Below, one piece after another: positions 17,959 through 27,936 of a stretch of 64,000 nucleotides of DNA. Source of the DNA: AP-15 sp963789025 (GTDB taxonomy: Bacteria > Pseudomonadota > Alphaproteobacteria > ATCC43930 > CGMCC-115725); the NCBI GenBank assembly GCA_963789025.1, contig CAWBIT010000009.1, positions 62,001-126,000 on the forward strand. Reading direction: 5' to 3'. Numbering within the stretch: the first letter of the stretch is position 1; every line of letters starts with the position of its first letter. Position numbers and translations under genes: made by a program. The notes under the pieces were generated by a model. That model did not search any database, had not been told where the DNA came from, and saw only the letters and a list, made by a program, of their open reading frames with translations.

Positions 17959-19073
17959 AGCTCGCTTCCTCCCAGTCGGCGTCGCGTCAGGGCGAGCATC
18001 ATCCCCATGCCGAGCCCGAGCGCCAGCATCGAGGATCCGCCATAGGACAGAAACGGCAAGGTCATGCCTTTGGTCGGGATCAGGTGCAGGCTCGAAGCCA
18101 TGTTGATCGCCGCCTGCAGCCCGAACTGGACGAGCAGGCCGCTCGCAGCGAGAAGGACGAAAAGGCTGCCTTCCTGCGACATCCGCGAAAACCCGCGCAG
18201 CACGATGAACGCGAACAGCGCGACGATGACGAGACACACCACGACTCCGAACTCTTCTCCGGCGACGGCGAAGACAAAATCCGCATGCGCGTCGGGGAGG
18301 ACGTCCTTCACCGTGCCCTCGCCCGGACCCCGCCCCCACAACCCGCCATTGGCGAAGGCCTCGATCGAGCGGTCCACCTGATAGCTGTCGCCGGTCGAGG
18401 GATCCAGGAAGTGGTCGACCCGGACCCTGACATGCGGCAGGTACATATAGGCGCCGACCAGTCCGCCGAGCCCGGCGAAAGCGCCCGCCGCAACCCAGTA
18501 AAGCCGCATCCCGGCCATGAAGAATTGCGCAAACCAGACGGCCGCGACGACCGCCGCCATGCCGATATCCGGCTGTTTTATCAGCATCGCTAGGACGACG
18601 AGGAATAGCGCAATGCAAATCAAATTGCCGGGAAAGCGGGGACGTAGTTTCTGCTCTGCAAATAGCCACGCGGCAACGACGGCGAGGGTCGGCTTCACGA
18701 ATTCGGAGGGCTGTAGCGACAAGCTCGGGAAATTGATCCAGCGCCGGGCGCCCTTGATCTCGGCTCCGATGACAAAGGTCAGCGCGAGCAGGACGAGCGA
18801 GATGCCGAAACCGATCACCGCAATGCGGCGGATGGTGCGGGGCGGCTGGAGCGAGACCGCGAATATGAGGCCCAACGCCAACGGCAGCATCGCCAGATGA
18901 CGGCGGACAAAATGCAGCCCGTCATAACCGATCCGCTCGGCCACCGGAGGGCTCGCCGCCAAGCTCATAACGACACCGAAGCCGATCAGCATGCCGAGCG
19001 CGGCAAGGCTCCAACGGTCGACGGTCCACCACCAACGCGCAACCTGGCTCTGATCGATCCGCGCGAATTTCAT
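17955..19073 (-). CDS. ftsW: peptidoglycan glycosyltransferase FtsW
   Basis: A 372-residue SEDS-family protein with about ten membrane helices that polymerises septal glycan with FtsI. Characteristic stretches are G-A-R-R-W-I, L-Q-P-S-E-F-V-K, K-Q-P-D-I-G, G-L-W-G-R-G-P-G-E-G, D-F-V-F-A-V-A-G-E-E and L-P-F-L-S-Y-G-G-S-S. The ATG at 19073 begins the family-type N-terminus (M-K-F-A-R-I-D). In most dcw clusters murD precedes ftsW; here a repeat does. Confidence 0.96.
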   Translation of the reverse strand: MKFARIDQSQVARWWWTVDRWSLAALGMLIGFGVVMSLAASPPVAERIGYDGLHFVRRHLAMLPLALGLIFAVSLQPPRTIRRIAVIGFGISLVLLALTFVIGAEIKGARRWINFPSLSLQPSEFVKPTLAVVAAWLFAEQKLRPRFPGNLICIALFLVVLAMLIKQPDIGMAAVVAAVWFAQFFMAGMRLYWVAAGAFAGLGGLVGAYMYLPHVRVRVDHFLDPSTGDSYQVDRSIEAFANGGLWGRGPGEGTVKDVLPDAHADFVFAVAGEEFGVVVCLVIVALFAFIVLRGFSRMSQEGSLFVLLAASGLLVQFGLQAAINMASSLHLIPTKGMTLPFLSYGGSSMLALGLGMGMMLALTRRRLGGSEL

Positions 19074-19083
19074 TGGCGACGCT

Positions 19084-19197
19084 TGCCCCTCACCCTCCCG
19101 CTGGCGCGGGCCCCTCCCTCTCCCCGCAAGCGGGGCGAGGGGCACAGCGCGAAACTCCCTCGCCCCGCTTGCGGGGAGAGGATCGGGGTGAGGGCCT
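19084..19197. repeat. palindromic repeat in the place usually held by murD
   Basis: Two complementary arms (CCCTCTCCCCGCAAGCGGGGCGAGGG and CCCTCGCCCCGCTTGCGGGGAGAGG) are flanked by CCCTCACCC / GGGTGAGGG ends. The element nearly fills the 150-base gap between mraY and ftsW, the only long gap in the mraZ-to-ftsA part of the cluster. A similar element is at 29972-30066. Confidence 0.8.
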
Positions 19198-19223
19198 ATC
19201 ACCGGCCGAGATCGGGTCCATGC

Positions 19224-20312
19224 TTATCGCAGCTTCAGGGTGGCGAGGCCGGCGATCGCCAGGATCCAGGCGATGATCCAGAAGCGGATCACGATTTTCG
19301 GCTCCTCCCACCCCAGCTGCTCGAAATGATGGTGCAGCGGCGCCATGCGGAAGACGCGCCGTCCGGTCATCTTGTAGCTCGCGACCTGGACGATGACCGA
19401 TACCGCTTCGAGCACGAAAAGACCGCCGATGATGGCGAGCACCAGCTCGTGTTTGGTGACGACGCTGATCGTCCCGAGCGCGGCGCCGATCGACAATGAT
19501 CCCGTGTCGCCCATGAAGACCATGGCCGGCGGGGCGTTGAACCACAGGAAACCGAGGCTCGCCCCGACCATCGCACCGCAAAACACCGTCAACTCGCCCG
19601 CCCCGACGACGTGATGGATCTGCAGGTAGTTGGCGAAGACCAGATTGCCGGCGAGGTACGCGATAACGGCGAAGCAGCCCGCCGCAATCATAGAGGGAAC
19701 GATCGCCAGCCCGTCGAGGCCGTCGGTCAGGTTGACCGCGTTCGAGGCGCCGACGATGACGAAGGCGCCAAACGGCACAAAGAACCAGCCGAGCTCAAAC
19801 AGCAGGTTCTTGAAGAACGGAACTGCCAGAGCGTTCGCCAGCCCCGCCGGCGCCACATAGGCGATGGCGATGCAGGCAGCGCCGGCCAGCACGAATTCGA
19901 GAGCGAGCTTGGCGCGGCCTGAGAGGCCGCGATGCGAATTCCGGGTAAGCTTGCGATAATCGTCGAAGAAGCCGATCAGCCCGAAGCCGGCGGTAGTAAG
20001 CAGCACGATCCACACGTAGGGGTTGGTCAGATCCGCCCACAGCAAGGTCGATGCCGTCAGCGCGGTCATGATCAGGAAACCGCCCATCGTGGGGGTTCCC
20101 TTCTTGCGCAGCAGGTGCCCGTTGGGACCATCAGGACGAATCGGCTGACCGTTCGACTGCTTGCGCCGCAGCCAGAGGATCAGGTGCGGGCCGAGAATAA
20201 AGCTGATCAGCAACGCGGTGACGACCGCCCCGCCCGAGCGGAAGGTGATGTAGCGGAACAGGTTGAAGAACTGGAATTCGTCGGCAAAAGGGTAAAGCAG
20301 CGGGTACAGCAT
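19224..20312 (-). CDS. mraY: phospho-N-acetylmuramoyl-pentapeptide-transferase MraY
   Basis: A 362-residue ten-helix membrane enzyme that makes lipid I. Catalytic motifs are K-K-G-T-P-T-M-G-G, F-x-D-D-Y (G-F-F-D-D-Y-R-K), N-L-T-D-G-L-D-G-L-A and the C-terminal H-H-H-F-E cluster (A-P-L-H-H-H-F-E). The ATG at 20312 is preceded by the murF stop four bases away. Length is normal. Confidence 0.97.
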   Translation of the reverse strand: MLYPLLYPFADEFQFFNLFRYITFRSGGAVVTALLISFILGPHLILWLRRKQSNGQPIRPDGPNGHLLRKKGTPTMGGFLIMTALTASTLLWADLTNPYVWIVLLTTAGFGLIGFFDDYRKLTRNSHRGLSGRAKLALEFVLAGAACIAIAYVAPAGLANALAVPFFKNLLFELGWFFVPFGAFVIVGASNAVNLTDGLDGLAIVPSMIAAGCFAVIAYLAGNLVFANYLQIHHVVGAGELTVFCGAMVGASLGFLWFNAPPAMVFMGDTGSLSIGAALGTISVVTKHELVLAIIGGLFVLEAVSVIVQVASYKMTGRRVFRMAPLHHHFEQLGWEEPKIVIRFWIIAWILAIAGLATLKLR

Positions 20313-20316
20313 CGGT

Positions 20317-21737
<1,421 letters not shown>

Positions 21738-21738
<1 letters not shown>

Positions 21739-23228
21739 CAGCCGGCCCGTCGACGGGATGACGGCCGGGACTCGCCCGCGAGTTCGCGCGCGATTGCAGC
21801 ATCGTCGAAGGGATGGGTCTCGGTGCCGATAATCTGGCCGGTTTCGTGCCCCTTGCCGGCGATGACCAACAGATCGCCCACACCCAGCTCGGCAATAGCC
21901 GTCGCGATCGCCTCGCGTCGATCACCGATCTCGATCGCGCTCGGCGCCGCCTCGAGGATGGCGCGCCGGATCTCTCCCGGCGGCTCGGTTCGCGGATTGT
22001 CGTCGGTGACGTAGACCCGGTCGGCCAAGCGGGTCGCCACTTCGCCCATCAACGGACGCTTGCCGGCGTCGCGGTCGCCGCCACAGCCGAACAAGACGGC
22101 GAGGCGGCGGTGGGCATGCGGGCGCAGCGCCGTCAGAACCGTCGCCAGTGCATCGGGCGTGTGGGCGTAATCGACGACGATCGACGCGCCGCCCTGGTGC
22201 CCGGCGACGAATTGGAGGCGGCCGGGAACACCGGTCAGACCGGCGAGAGCGGCGGTGGCGGCAGCAACGGCCCCGCCGGTCGCGATCACCAACCCCAACG
22301 CCGCGAGCGCGTTCATGGCTTGAAACTCGCCGGCAAGGGGCAGCACCAGCTCCTGCCGGCGGCCGAAAACCTCCAGAACGAGGAATTGACTGTCGACCCG
22401 CGGCTCGCGGGCAACCAGCCGCAGATCGGCTGCGGGATCGGCGCCATACGCGATCACCGGATGGCCGCCACCGCGGCAGAGTCCCTCGAGTCGCGAAAAC
22501 TCGGCGCTGTCCCCGTTGAGAACTGCGGAGCCGCCCGGCATCAGAAGGGCTGTGAAGAGGCGCTCCTTGGCAGCGCGATAATGTGTCATCTCGCCGTGGT
22601 AATCGAGGTGATCGCGCGTCAGGTTAGTAAACGCCGCAGCGGCGACGGATAGACCATCGAGCCGAAATTGGTGCAGGCCGTGGCTCGACGCCTCGACCGC
22701 CACATGATCAATCCCTTGCTTGGCGAGCCCGACGAGATCGCGGTGCAGCGCAACCGGATCCGGGGTCGTCAGCGCGCCGGGCCGGTGTTCGGCGGCGGTC
22801 ACGATCCCGAGCGTGCCGAGGCTCGCTGCCGGGTGGCCGAGCGCCGTCCAGATCTCACGCGTGAAATGGACCACCGAGGTCTTGCCGTTGGTGCCGGTGA
22901 CGGCGGCGATCGTTCGCGGCTGCTGGCTGTGAAAGCGTGCTGCCAGCAATGCCAGCCGGCGATGCGGGTTCGGGTCGGTGACAATGCAGACCCTGTCGCG
23001 CTCCTCCTGCGGAAGCGCGAGCGCAGCGGGTTCGTCGGTCAGAATGGCGACGGCGCCGCGCGCGATTGCGTCAGCGGCGAAACTGCGCCCATCTTGTCTC
23101 GCGCCGGGCAAGGCAGCGAACAGAAATCCGGCTTGCACATTCCGCGAATCGGCAGTGAGGCCGACAATCTCAGGATCGTTCAATCCCGCGGGCGCCGACA
23201 CAGGGGCAATCAGCTCAGTAAGCTTCAA
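21738..23228 (-). CDS. murE: UDP-N-acetylmuramoyl-L-alanyl-D-glutamate--2,6-diaminopimelate ligase MurE
   Basis: A 496-residue Mur ligase. The ATP loop is T-G-T-N-G-K-T-S-V, followed by E-A-S-S-H-G-L and D-H-L-D-Y-H-G. The D-N-P-R motif in the C-domain is the established marker for meso-diaminopimelate rather than lysine specificity. Its substrate must carry a D-Glu residue, so a D-Glu-supplying step is required. The start appears to be a TTG at 23228, inside the last 14 bases of ftsI; no ATG or GTG lies in a better position. Confidence 0.96.
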
Positions 23229-24996
23229 TCCGCTTGCCCTGCAGAGTGTCGACCATCAGCGTCCGCTGGACCTCGGGCGACAACTCGTCGACCGGCTGCA
23301 CGCCGACCAATGGCGCCATGCGCTGGACTATCCGGCTGGTTGCGGGGGCGACGGTCCAGCCGGCGGTGGCGTAGCCGTGACTCTGCTTGTTGGGGTGAGG
23401 TTCGTCGACCACGGTCAAGATCAGATATTTCGGATCGTTGATCGGGAACACGCCGACAAAGCTCGAAAGCAGTTTTTTCTCTGCATAATGCCTGCCCGAA
23501 ATCTTCTCCGCCGTGCCGGTCTTACCGCCCACCACGTAACCCGGAGCCGCGGCCTGCGTGCCGGTCCCGTGCTCAACCACTAATCGCATAAGCTTGCGCA
23601 TTTGTTCCGAGGTCTTCGGTGAAATCACCTGCTCACCCTGCGGCACATCGTCGGGCGGCCGCTTGACAAGGGTGGCCTGGCGCAGAACCCCGCCATTGAC
23701 GAGAGCCGCGGCCCCGCTGGCAAAGCTGAGCGGAGTGACCGAGATGCCGTGGCCGAAAGCAATCGTCATCACGTTGACTTCACGCCATTTTGCCGGGAAG
23801 TGCGGCGCCGCCACCTCCGATACCTCGATCTTCGGCGCCCGCAACAGGCCGATACGGGAAAGAAATTCTTTCTGTCTTTGACCACCGGCGGCCATTGCTA
23901 TTTTGGCTGCACCGATGTTCGACGAATACATCAGAATTTCCGGGACGTTCAGGACTCGATGCTTGCCGTGATAATCCCCGATCGTGAAACGCCCAATGTG
24001 GATATCGTGGGTCGCGTCATAGGTGCTGGCGAGCGTGGAGGTGCCGGCATCGAGCGCCATTGCTACGGTGAAGATCTTGAAGATCGAACCGAGCTCGTAA
24101 ACGCCGAGTGTGTTGCGGTTGAACATCCGGTCGGCGATGGAGAGGTCGGGACGGTCCGGGTCCGGGGCGCCCGGGTGGTTCGGGTCGAAATCGGGCAGCG
24201 ATACCATCGAAAGCACTTCGCCGGTGTTGACGTCCATGATCAACCCGGCAGCGCCTTTCGCAGTGAAGTCGTCGATCACCCGCTGCAACTCCTCCCGGAG
24301 GATGTATTGGAGGCGCAGATCGAGCGACAATTGCAAAGGCTCCTGCCGGTCCTTCAGCGTGTCGTCGAGGCCACGCTCGATCCCCGCAAAGCCGGCATTG
24401 TCGATGCCCGTGTAGCCGACGACATGCGACGTCAGCATTCCATCCGGATAGACGCGGCGCTCTTCGTGCTGGAACTGAACCCCTGGAATACCGAGCTGAT
24501 TGACCTCGTACTGTTCGTGAGGAGTCAAGTGGCGCTTCAGGTACACAAAACTCTTGCCCGAGGTGAGTTTGGCGTACACCTCGAGGGTCTTGAGGCTCGG
24601 GAAGGCCTTTACCAACTTGCGGGTGGCGTCCGCGGGGTCGAGGATCTGCTTCGGATTGGCGTAGACCGAGGGGCTGTCGAGGGTCGTGGCGAGCAGCCTG
24701 CCGTTGCGGTCGACAATGTCGGCGCGGGCCGGCACAGGGGGTTCCGGAATTCGGAACCGGGGCATATGCGATTGGGCCGTACCGCCTTCGAGCAGCACGA
24801 CTTCGACAACCCGCAACGCGACAACACCAAAGACGCAGGCAAACAAGATGCCGGTAAAAAACAGCCGGGCTCGGCAGGCCTCCAGCGCCTTCCTCGCCGG
24901 CCCTTCGAGGACAACGGGCGCGCAGGGCGGCGGCTTGAAATGTCGCGGTCGGCACGGGTTGTCGTCATAGGCTTGAAAGGGTTGGGCTGCAATCAT
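23215..24996 (-). CDS. ftsI: peptidoglycan D,D-transpeptidase FtsI (PBP3)
   Basis: A 593-residue class B penicillin-binding protein for septal cross-linking. A cytoplasmic tail and one membrane helix are followed by the pedestal domain and the transpeptidase domain with the three active-site motifs: S-x-x-K in L-G-S-I-F-K, S-x-N in Y-S-S-N-I and K-T-G in V-G-G-K-T-G-T-A. The ATG at 24996 shares a base with the ftsL stop; a GTG one codon earlier is an alternative. It overlaps murE by 14 bases. Confidence 0.96.
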   Translation of the reverse strand: MIAAQPFQAYDDNPCRPRHFKPPPCAPVVLEGPARKALEACRARLFFTGILFACVFGVVALRVVEVVLLEGGTAQSHMPRFRIPEPPVPARADIVDRNGRLLATTLDSPSVYANPKQILDPADATRKLVKAFPSLKTLEVYAKLTSGKSFVYLKRHLTPHEQYEVNQLGIPGVQFQHEERRVYPDGMLTSHVVGYTGIDNAGFAGIERGLDDTLKDRQEPLQLSLDLRLQYILREELQRVIDDFTAKGAAGLIMDVNTGEVLSMVSLPDFDPNHPGAPDPDRPDLSIADRMFNRNTLGVYELGSIFKIFTVAMALDAGTSTLASTYDATHDIHIGRFTIGDYHGKHRVLNVPEILMYSSNIGAAKIAMAAGGQRQKEFLSRIGLLRAPKIEVSEVAAPHFPAKWREVNVMTIAFGHGISVTPLSFASGAAALVNGGVLRQATLVKRPPDDVPQGEQVISPKTSEQMRKLMRLVVEHGTGTQAAAPGYVVGGKTGTAEKISGRHYAEKKLLSSFVGVFPINDPKYLILTVVDEPHPNKQSHGYATAGWTVAPATSRIVQRMAPLVGVQPVDELSPEVQRTLMVDTLQGKRIEAY

Positions 24997-25625
24997 CACC
25001 GGCTCGTCATGATCTGGGCAATCAAGTCGTCAAGCGATTTGGCTCGCTTGGGTGAGATGGGCTTTACGACCGCCTTCGCCGGCGCGGCCTTGGCCAATTG
25101 CGACGCCGCCGCCGGCTTCTCCAACAGGGCGGGCATAGCGCGCAGCGCGCTTTGCGTCACGGGCGGCTCTGCCGCAGTTTGGGGAATTGCTGGTTCCGGA
25201 GCGCGCACCGGAACTCCTTCCGGAATACTTGGAGCTGCACCCCCCGCCGGAACCGGTTCGGCCGCCGCGACAACGGCAGGCGGTTCAACCGCGGGCGGTT
25301 CGGCCAAAGACGGTTCGGCTGGAGGCGGCGGCGGGGCGGGCGGCGGAGGCCGCAATGGGATGTCGCTAACCGTCGTGTGAAGCTGTTTGGTTACCAACGG
25401 GCCGAGGGACAGGAATTGCCGGTTCATCGCCTCGAGGGTCTCGGGCCGCGTCAGGTAAGCCCATTCGGCATCGAGCACCCGCAATTCGTGCTCTTCCGCT
25501 GCGGTGGCCCGATTGGTTCTCGCCAGCTCGTCCTCGAGTGCCTGAACCTGGTATTTCACCCCGAACATCGCAAAGCCGGTCGCCGAGACGAGGACGAGCC
25601 AGAACATCGCGCCGAGCCTGATCAT
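24996..25625 (-). CDS. ftsL: cell division protein FtsL with Pro/Ala-rich C-terminal extension
   Basis: A 209-residue divisome protein. The N-terminal membrane helix (residues 5-20) and a heptad-type coiled coil (Q-A-L-E-D-E-L-A-R-T-N, ending L-T-R-P-E-T-L-E) match alphaproteobacterial FtsL. The remaining 110 or so residues are a low-complexity Pro/Ala/Glu/Val tail, making it clearly longer than the usual 100-130 residues. The ATG at 25625 overlaps the rsmH stop as ATGA. Confidence 0.88.
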   Translation of the reverse strand: MIRLGAMFWLVLVSATGFAMFGVKYQVQALEDELARTNRATAAEEHELRVLDAEWAYLTRPETLEAMNRQFLSLGPLVTKQLHTTVSDIPLRPPPPAPPPPPAEPSLAEPPAVEPPAVVAAAEPVPAGGAAPSIPEGVPVRAPEPAIPQTAAEPPVTQSALRAMPALLEKPAAASQLAKAAPAKAVVKPISPKRAKSLDDLIAQIMTSR

Positions 25626-26674
25626 GCGCCCTGTCCGCTGTGCCGGCCGCCGATACGGCGCTCGCCATTGCGCGGCCATGGCGGCGCCGCAGTCCGTGCC
25701 GCGGCTCGCAGACGCGCCGCGCGAGCGCGCGGGTTATGGGCGATTTCGGCTGCACTGGGCTTGACCGCCCGGCGCGTCAGCAAGGTGAAGCTCGGCGGCG
25801 GCGATTCCGCTCCGACGGGCCGGTGCCGCGAGGCTCGCGGGGCCATGTCGCTGCGCCGGCGCAGGAACTCCTTGACCCGGCGATCCTCGAGCGAGTGGAA
25901 CGACACGACGGCGAGCCTGCCGCCGGGCATCAATAGCTGCTCGGCCGCGGCGAGGCCGCGATCGAGCTCGCCCAATTCGTCGTTCACGGCGATCCGCAAG
26001 GCCTGAAATGTCCGGGTCGCCGGATCCTGCCCAGGCTCGGATTGCGGGATCACCGCGCGAACGATTTCCGCGAGCTCGGTGGTGCGCCGGATGGGCCGGC
26101 GCTGTCGCGCCGCGTTGATCGCGCGCGCGATCCGCCGGGCAAACCGCTCTTCGCCAAGCGCACGGATCACCTCGGCAAGGTCGGATTCCGACAAGGTCGC
26201 GACCAGATCCGCGGCGCTCTGTCCGGCGCCGCTCATCCGCATGTCGAGCGGGCCGTCGAAGCGGAACGAGAAGCCGCGTTCCGGCGCGCCGAGCTGGGTC
26301 GACGAGACGCCGAGATCGAGGGCGATTCCGGCAACCGGGTCGGCGTTCTCCGAAGCCAGGAGCTGCGCCATGTCGCCGAACCGACCTTCGAGAATGCGAA
26401 GGCGTTCGCCGTAACGCTCGGCTAAGTCGCGGCCCCGCCGCACCGCCTCGGGATCGCGGTCGATGCCAAAGACCCGGCAGTGCGCGGCATTGAGCAACGC
26501 TTCGCTATAGCCACCCCCGCCAAAGGTGCCGTCGACATAGACGGCATCGTCGCGCGGGGCCAGCGCATCGACCACGGCGTCAAGAAGGACCGGAACGTGC
26601 CCGACAGATCCTATCTGCTCGGGCCAATCGGCCTGTGCTGCTGGTTCAGGGGGGTATGAGCGCCGCCCGGTCAT
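25622..26674 (-). CDS. rsmH: 16S rRNA (cytosine-1402-N4)-methyltransferase RsmH
   Basis: A 350-residue SAM methyltransferase (MraW). Motif I appears as Y-V-D-G-T-F-G-G-G-G-Y-S, followed by G-I-D-R-D-P-E-A, the D-L-G-V-S-S-x-Q segment, R-G-F-S-F-R-x-D-G-P-L-D-M-R-M and the late V-V-S-F-H-S-L-E-D-R-R-V-K. The ATG at 26674 overlaps the mraZ stop as ATGA. The longer open frame reaching 27250 shadows mraZ. Confidence 0.97.
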   Translation of the reverse strand: MTGRRSYPPEPAAQADWPEQIGSVGHVPVLLDAVVDALAPRDDAVYVDGTFGGGGYSEALLNAAHCRVFGIDRDPEAVRRGRDLAERYGERLRILEGRFGDMAQLLASENADPVAGIALDLGVSSTQLGAPERGFSFRFDGPLDMRMSGAGQSAADLVATLSESDLAEVIRALGEERFARRIARAINAARQRRPIRRTTELAEIVRAVIPQSEPGQDPATRTFQALRIAVNDELGELDRGLAAAEQLLMPGGRLAVVSFHSLEDRRVKEFLRRRSDMAPRASRHRPVGAESPPPSFTLLTRRAVKPSAAEIAHNPRARAARLRAAARTAAPPWPRNGERRIGGRHSGQGA

Positions 26675-27141
26675 TCCCGGCGCCGCTCGGTGGGGCCGCC
26701 CGGCGGCGGCAACCTGGTTCCCTGGCGGCGAGCGCGCTCGCGCAGCATCGCCTGGTGATCGGCAAAGCGGGTCGGCTCCCAGATCTGGAAACTCTTCCCC
26801 AGCCCGACAAACGCCGCGCTGTCGCCAATGTGGGCGTGCTCGGCGAGGATTTCGGGCAGTATGATGCGGCCCTCGGGATCGAACGGGAGTGAGTGCGATG
26901 AAGCGAACAGCATTCCAAGGTTCTCGTGATCCTCGGAAAACTCCTCTAAAGTATCCATTCGCGAGCTCATCTCCTCCATCCGCTTGATGCCGCTGGCATC
27001 GAGCGCCGTATACTTGAATGAGGGGAAGACGATAATTCCGGGAAAGCTTTGGTCTGCTACCGCAGCGCGAAAGGTCGCCGGCACTGAAACTCGCCCCTTG
27101 CGGTCGACCTTGTTCACGAAAGTGGAGAAAAACAAGTCCAC
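26671..27141 (-). CDS. mraZ: transcriptional regulator MraZ
   Basis: A 156-residue AbrB-like DNA-binding protein, the first gene of the dcw cluster and a repressor of it in E. coli. Two SpoVT-AbrB half-repeats are seen: D-R-K-G-R-V-S-V-P-A-x-F-R and D-P-E-G-R-I-I-L-P-E. The GTG at 27141 was chosen (protein M-D-L-F-F-S-T-F-V-N-K) because GGGGGA lies four bases upstream; a TTG at 27153 would overlap that site. GGGGGAAA is found both at this ribosome site and about 60 bases further upstream and could be part of a MraZ operator. Confidence 0.94.
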   Translation of the reverse strand: MDLFFSTFVNKVDRKGRVSVPATFRAAVADQSFPGIIVFPSFKYTALDASGIKRMEEMSSRMDTLEEFSEDHENLGMLFASSHSLPFDPEGRIILPEILAEHAHIGDSAAFVGLGKSFQIWEPTRFADHQAMLRERARRQGTRLPPPGGPTERRRE

Positions 27142-27240
27142 TTTTTCCCCCAACGCTCACCCGTGGACGCTCGGCAAGGGGCGCCCGATAGGCACTGCCG
27201 AGTTTCCCCCCGTCGGCAATGCCCGTCCATGGGTAGGGAT

Positions 27241-27269
27241 GGGATATCATGGTATAATATGGGCGTCAA
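27241..27269 (-). promoter_or_regulatory. putative promoter of the dcw cluster
   Basis: On the minus strand TTGACG (27269-27264), a 17-base spacer and TATCCC (27246-27241) lie about 100 bases upstream of mraZ in an AT-rich stretch. An alternative -10 box is the TATTAT inside the spacer. The downstream leader contains two GGGGGAAA copies. Confidence 0.35.
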
Positions 27270-27339
27270 TGGTCTTTCTAAATAAAACCATCAATTTCTT
27301 TTGCTGCCGGAGTGAGTTCTTGAAATGTTCCGAAAAAAA

Positions 27340-27752
27340 GCGCCAGACGGCGTGTAAGCCGGGTTCTGTCCTGCCCGAGGAGCTGGTCCTGGGGCGGGGA
27401 TGGCCATTCCTCTGGGACGCCCGTTGCCGAGCGCCTCGTGCGACCGACCCGAGCGGCGGCGCGAAGGCCCGCCCGGCATTCCCGCGAGCGGGATGCCTGC
27501 CGCTCCTACTTGGTCTTGCTCCCGGTGGGGTTTTCCCTGCCGCCGCCGTTGCCGGCGGCGCGGTGCGCTCTTACCGCACCGTTTCACCCTTGCCGCCCGC
27601 CCGGTGTTCCGAGACGGACCGGCGGTGTACTTTCTGTGGCACTTTCCCTGGGGTCGCCCCCGCCGGGCGTTACCCGGCACCGTACCTCCGTGGAGCCCGG
27701 ACTTTCCTCCCTCCGCCTAGCGGCGGAGAGCGGCCATCCGGCCGTCTGGCGC
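27340..27752 (-). ncRNA. rnpB: RNase P RNA
   Basis: The catalytic RNA of ribonuclease P, about 413 nt. The diagnostic 5' segment GAGGAAAGTCCGGGCTCC is present on the minus strand (complement near 27693-27710), as is the 3' segment CAGAACCCGGCTTA. The ends GCGCCAGACGGC and GCCGTCTGGCGC pair to form helix P1, which fixes the boundaries. A run of seven T follows on the minus strand. It lies just upstream of mraZ on the same strand, an arrangement known in alphaproteobacteria. Confidence 0.96.
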
Positions 27753-27756
27753 TAGA

Positions 27757-27786
27757 AAATTTGGGAGTTCGCGACGCGCCTGTCAA
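27757..27786 (-). promoter_or_regulatory. putative rnpB promoter
   Basis: On the minus strand TTGACA (27786-27781) is followed after 18 bases by AAATTT (27762-27757), placing the start at about the first base of P1. Confidence 0.5.
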
Positions 27787-27867
27787 AGCCAGAAGGGCCA
27801 CGCACGTACATGGCCGTATGGGATTTTATGGGCTGTAACACCTCAGCCACGCGCGGCTGGATCGGGA

Positions 27868-27895
27868 TTGTGCCGCGAGAGTGCGCTTCTATAAT
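27868..27895 (+). promoter_or_regulatory. putative promoter of the NHL-repeat gene
   Basis: TTGTGC (27868-27873), 16-base spacer, TATAAT (27890-27895), followed 42 bases later by the ATG with an AGAAGGGGG ribosome site. Confidence 0.5.
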
Positions 27896-27936
27896 CGCCG
27901 CAAACCATCCCAGGACCTTAGAGAAGGGGGAACGCT

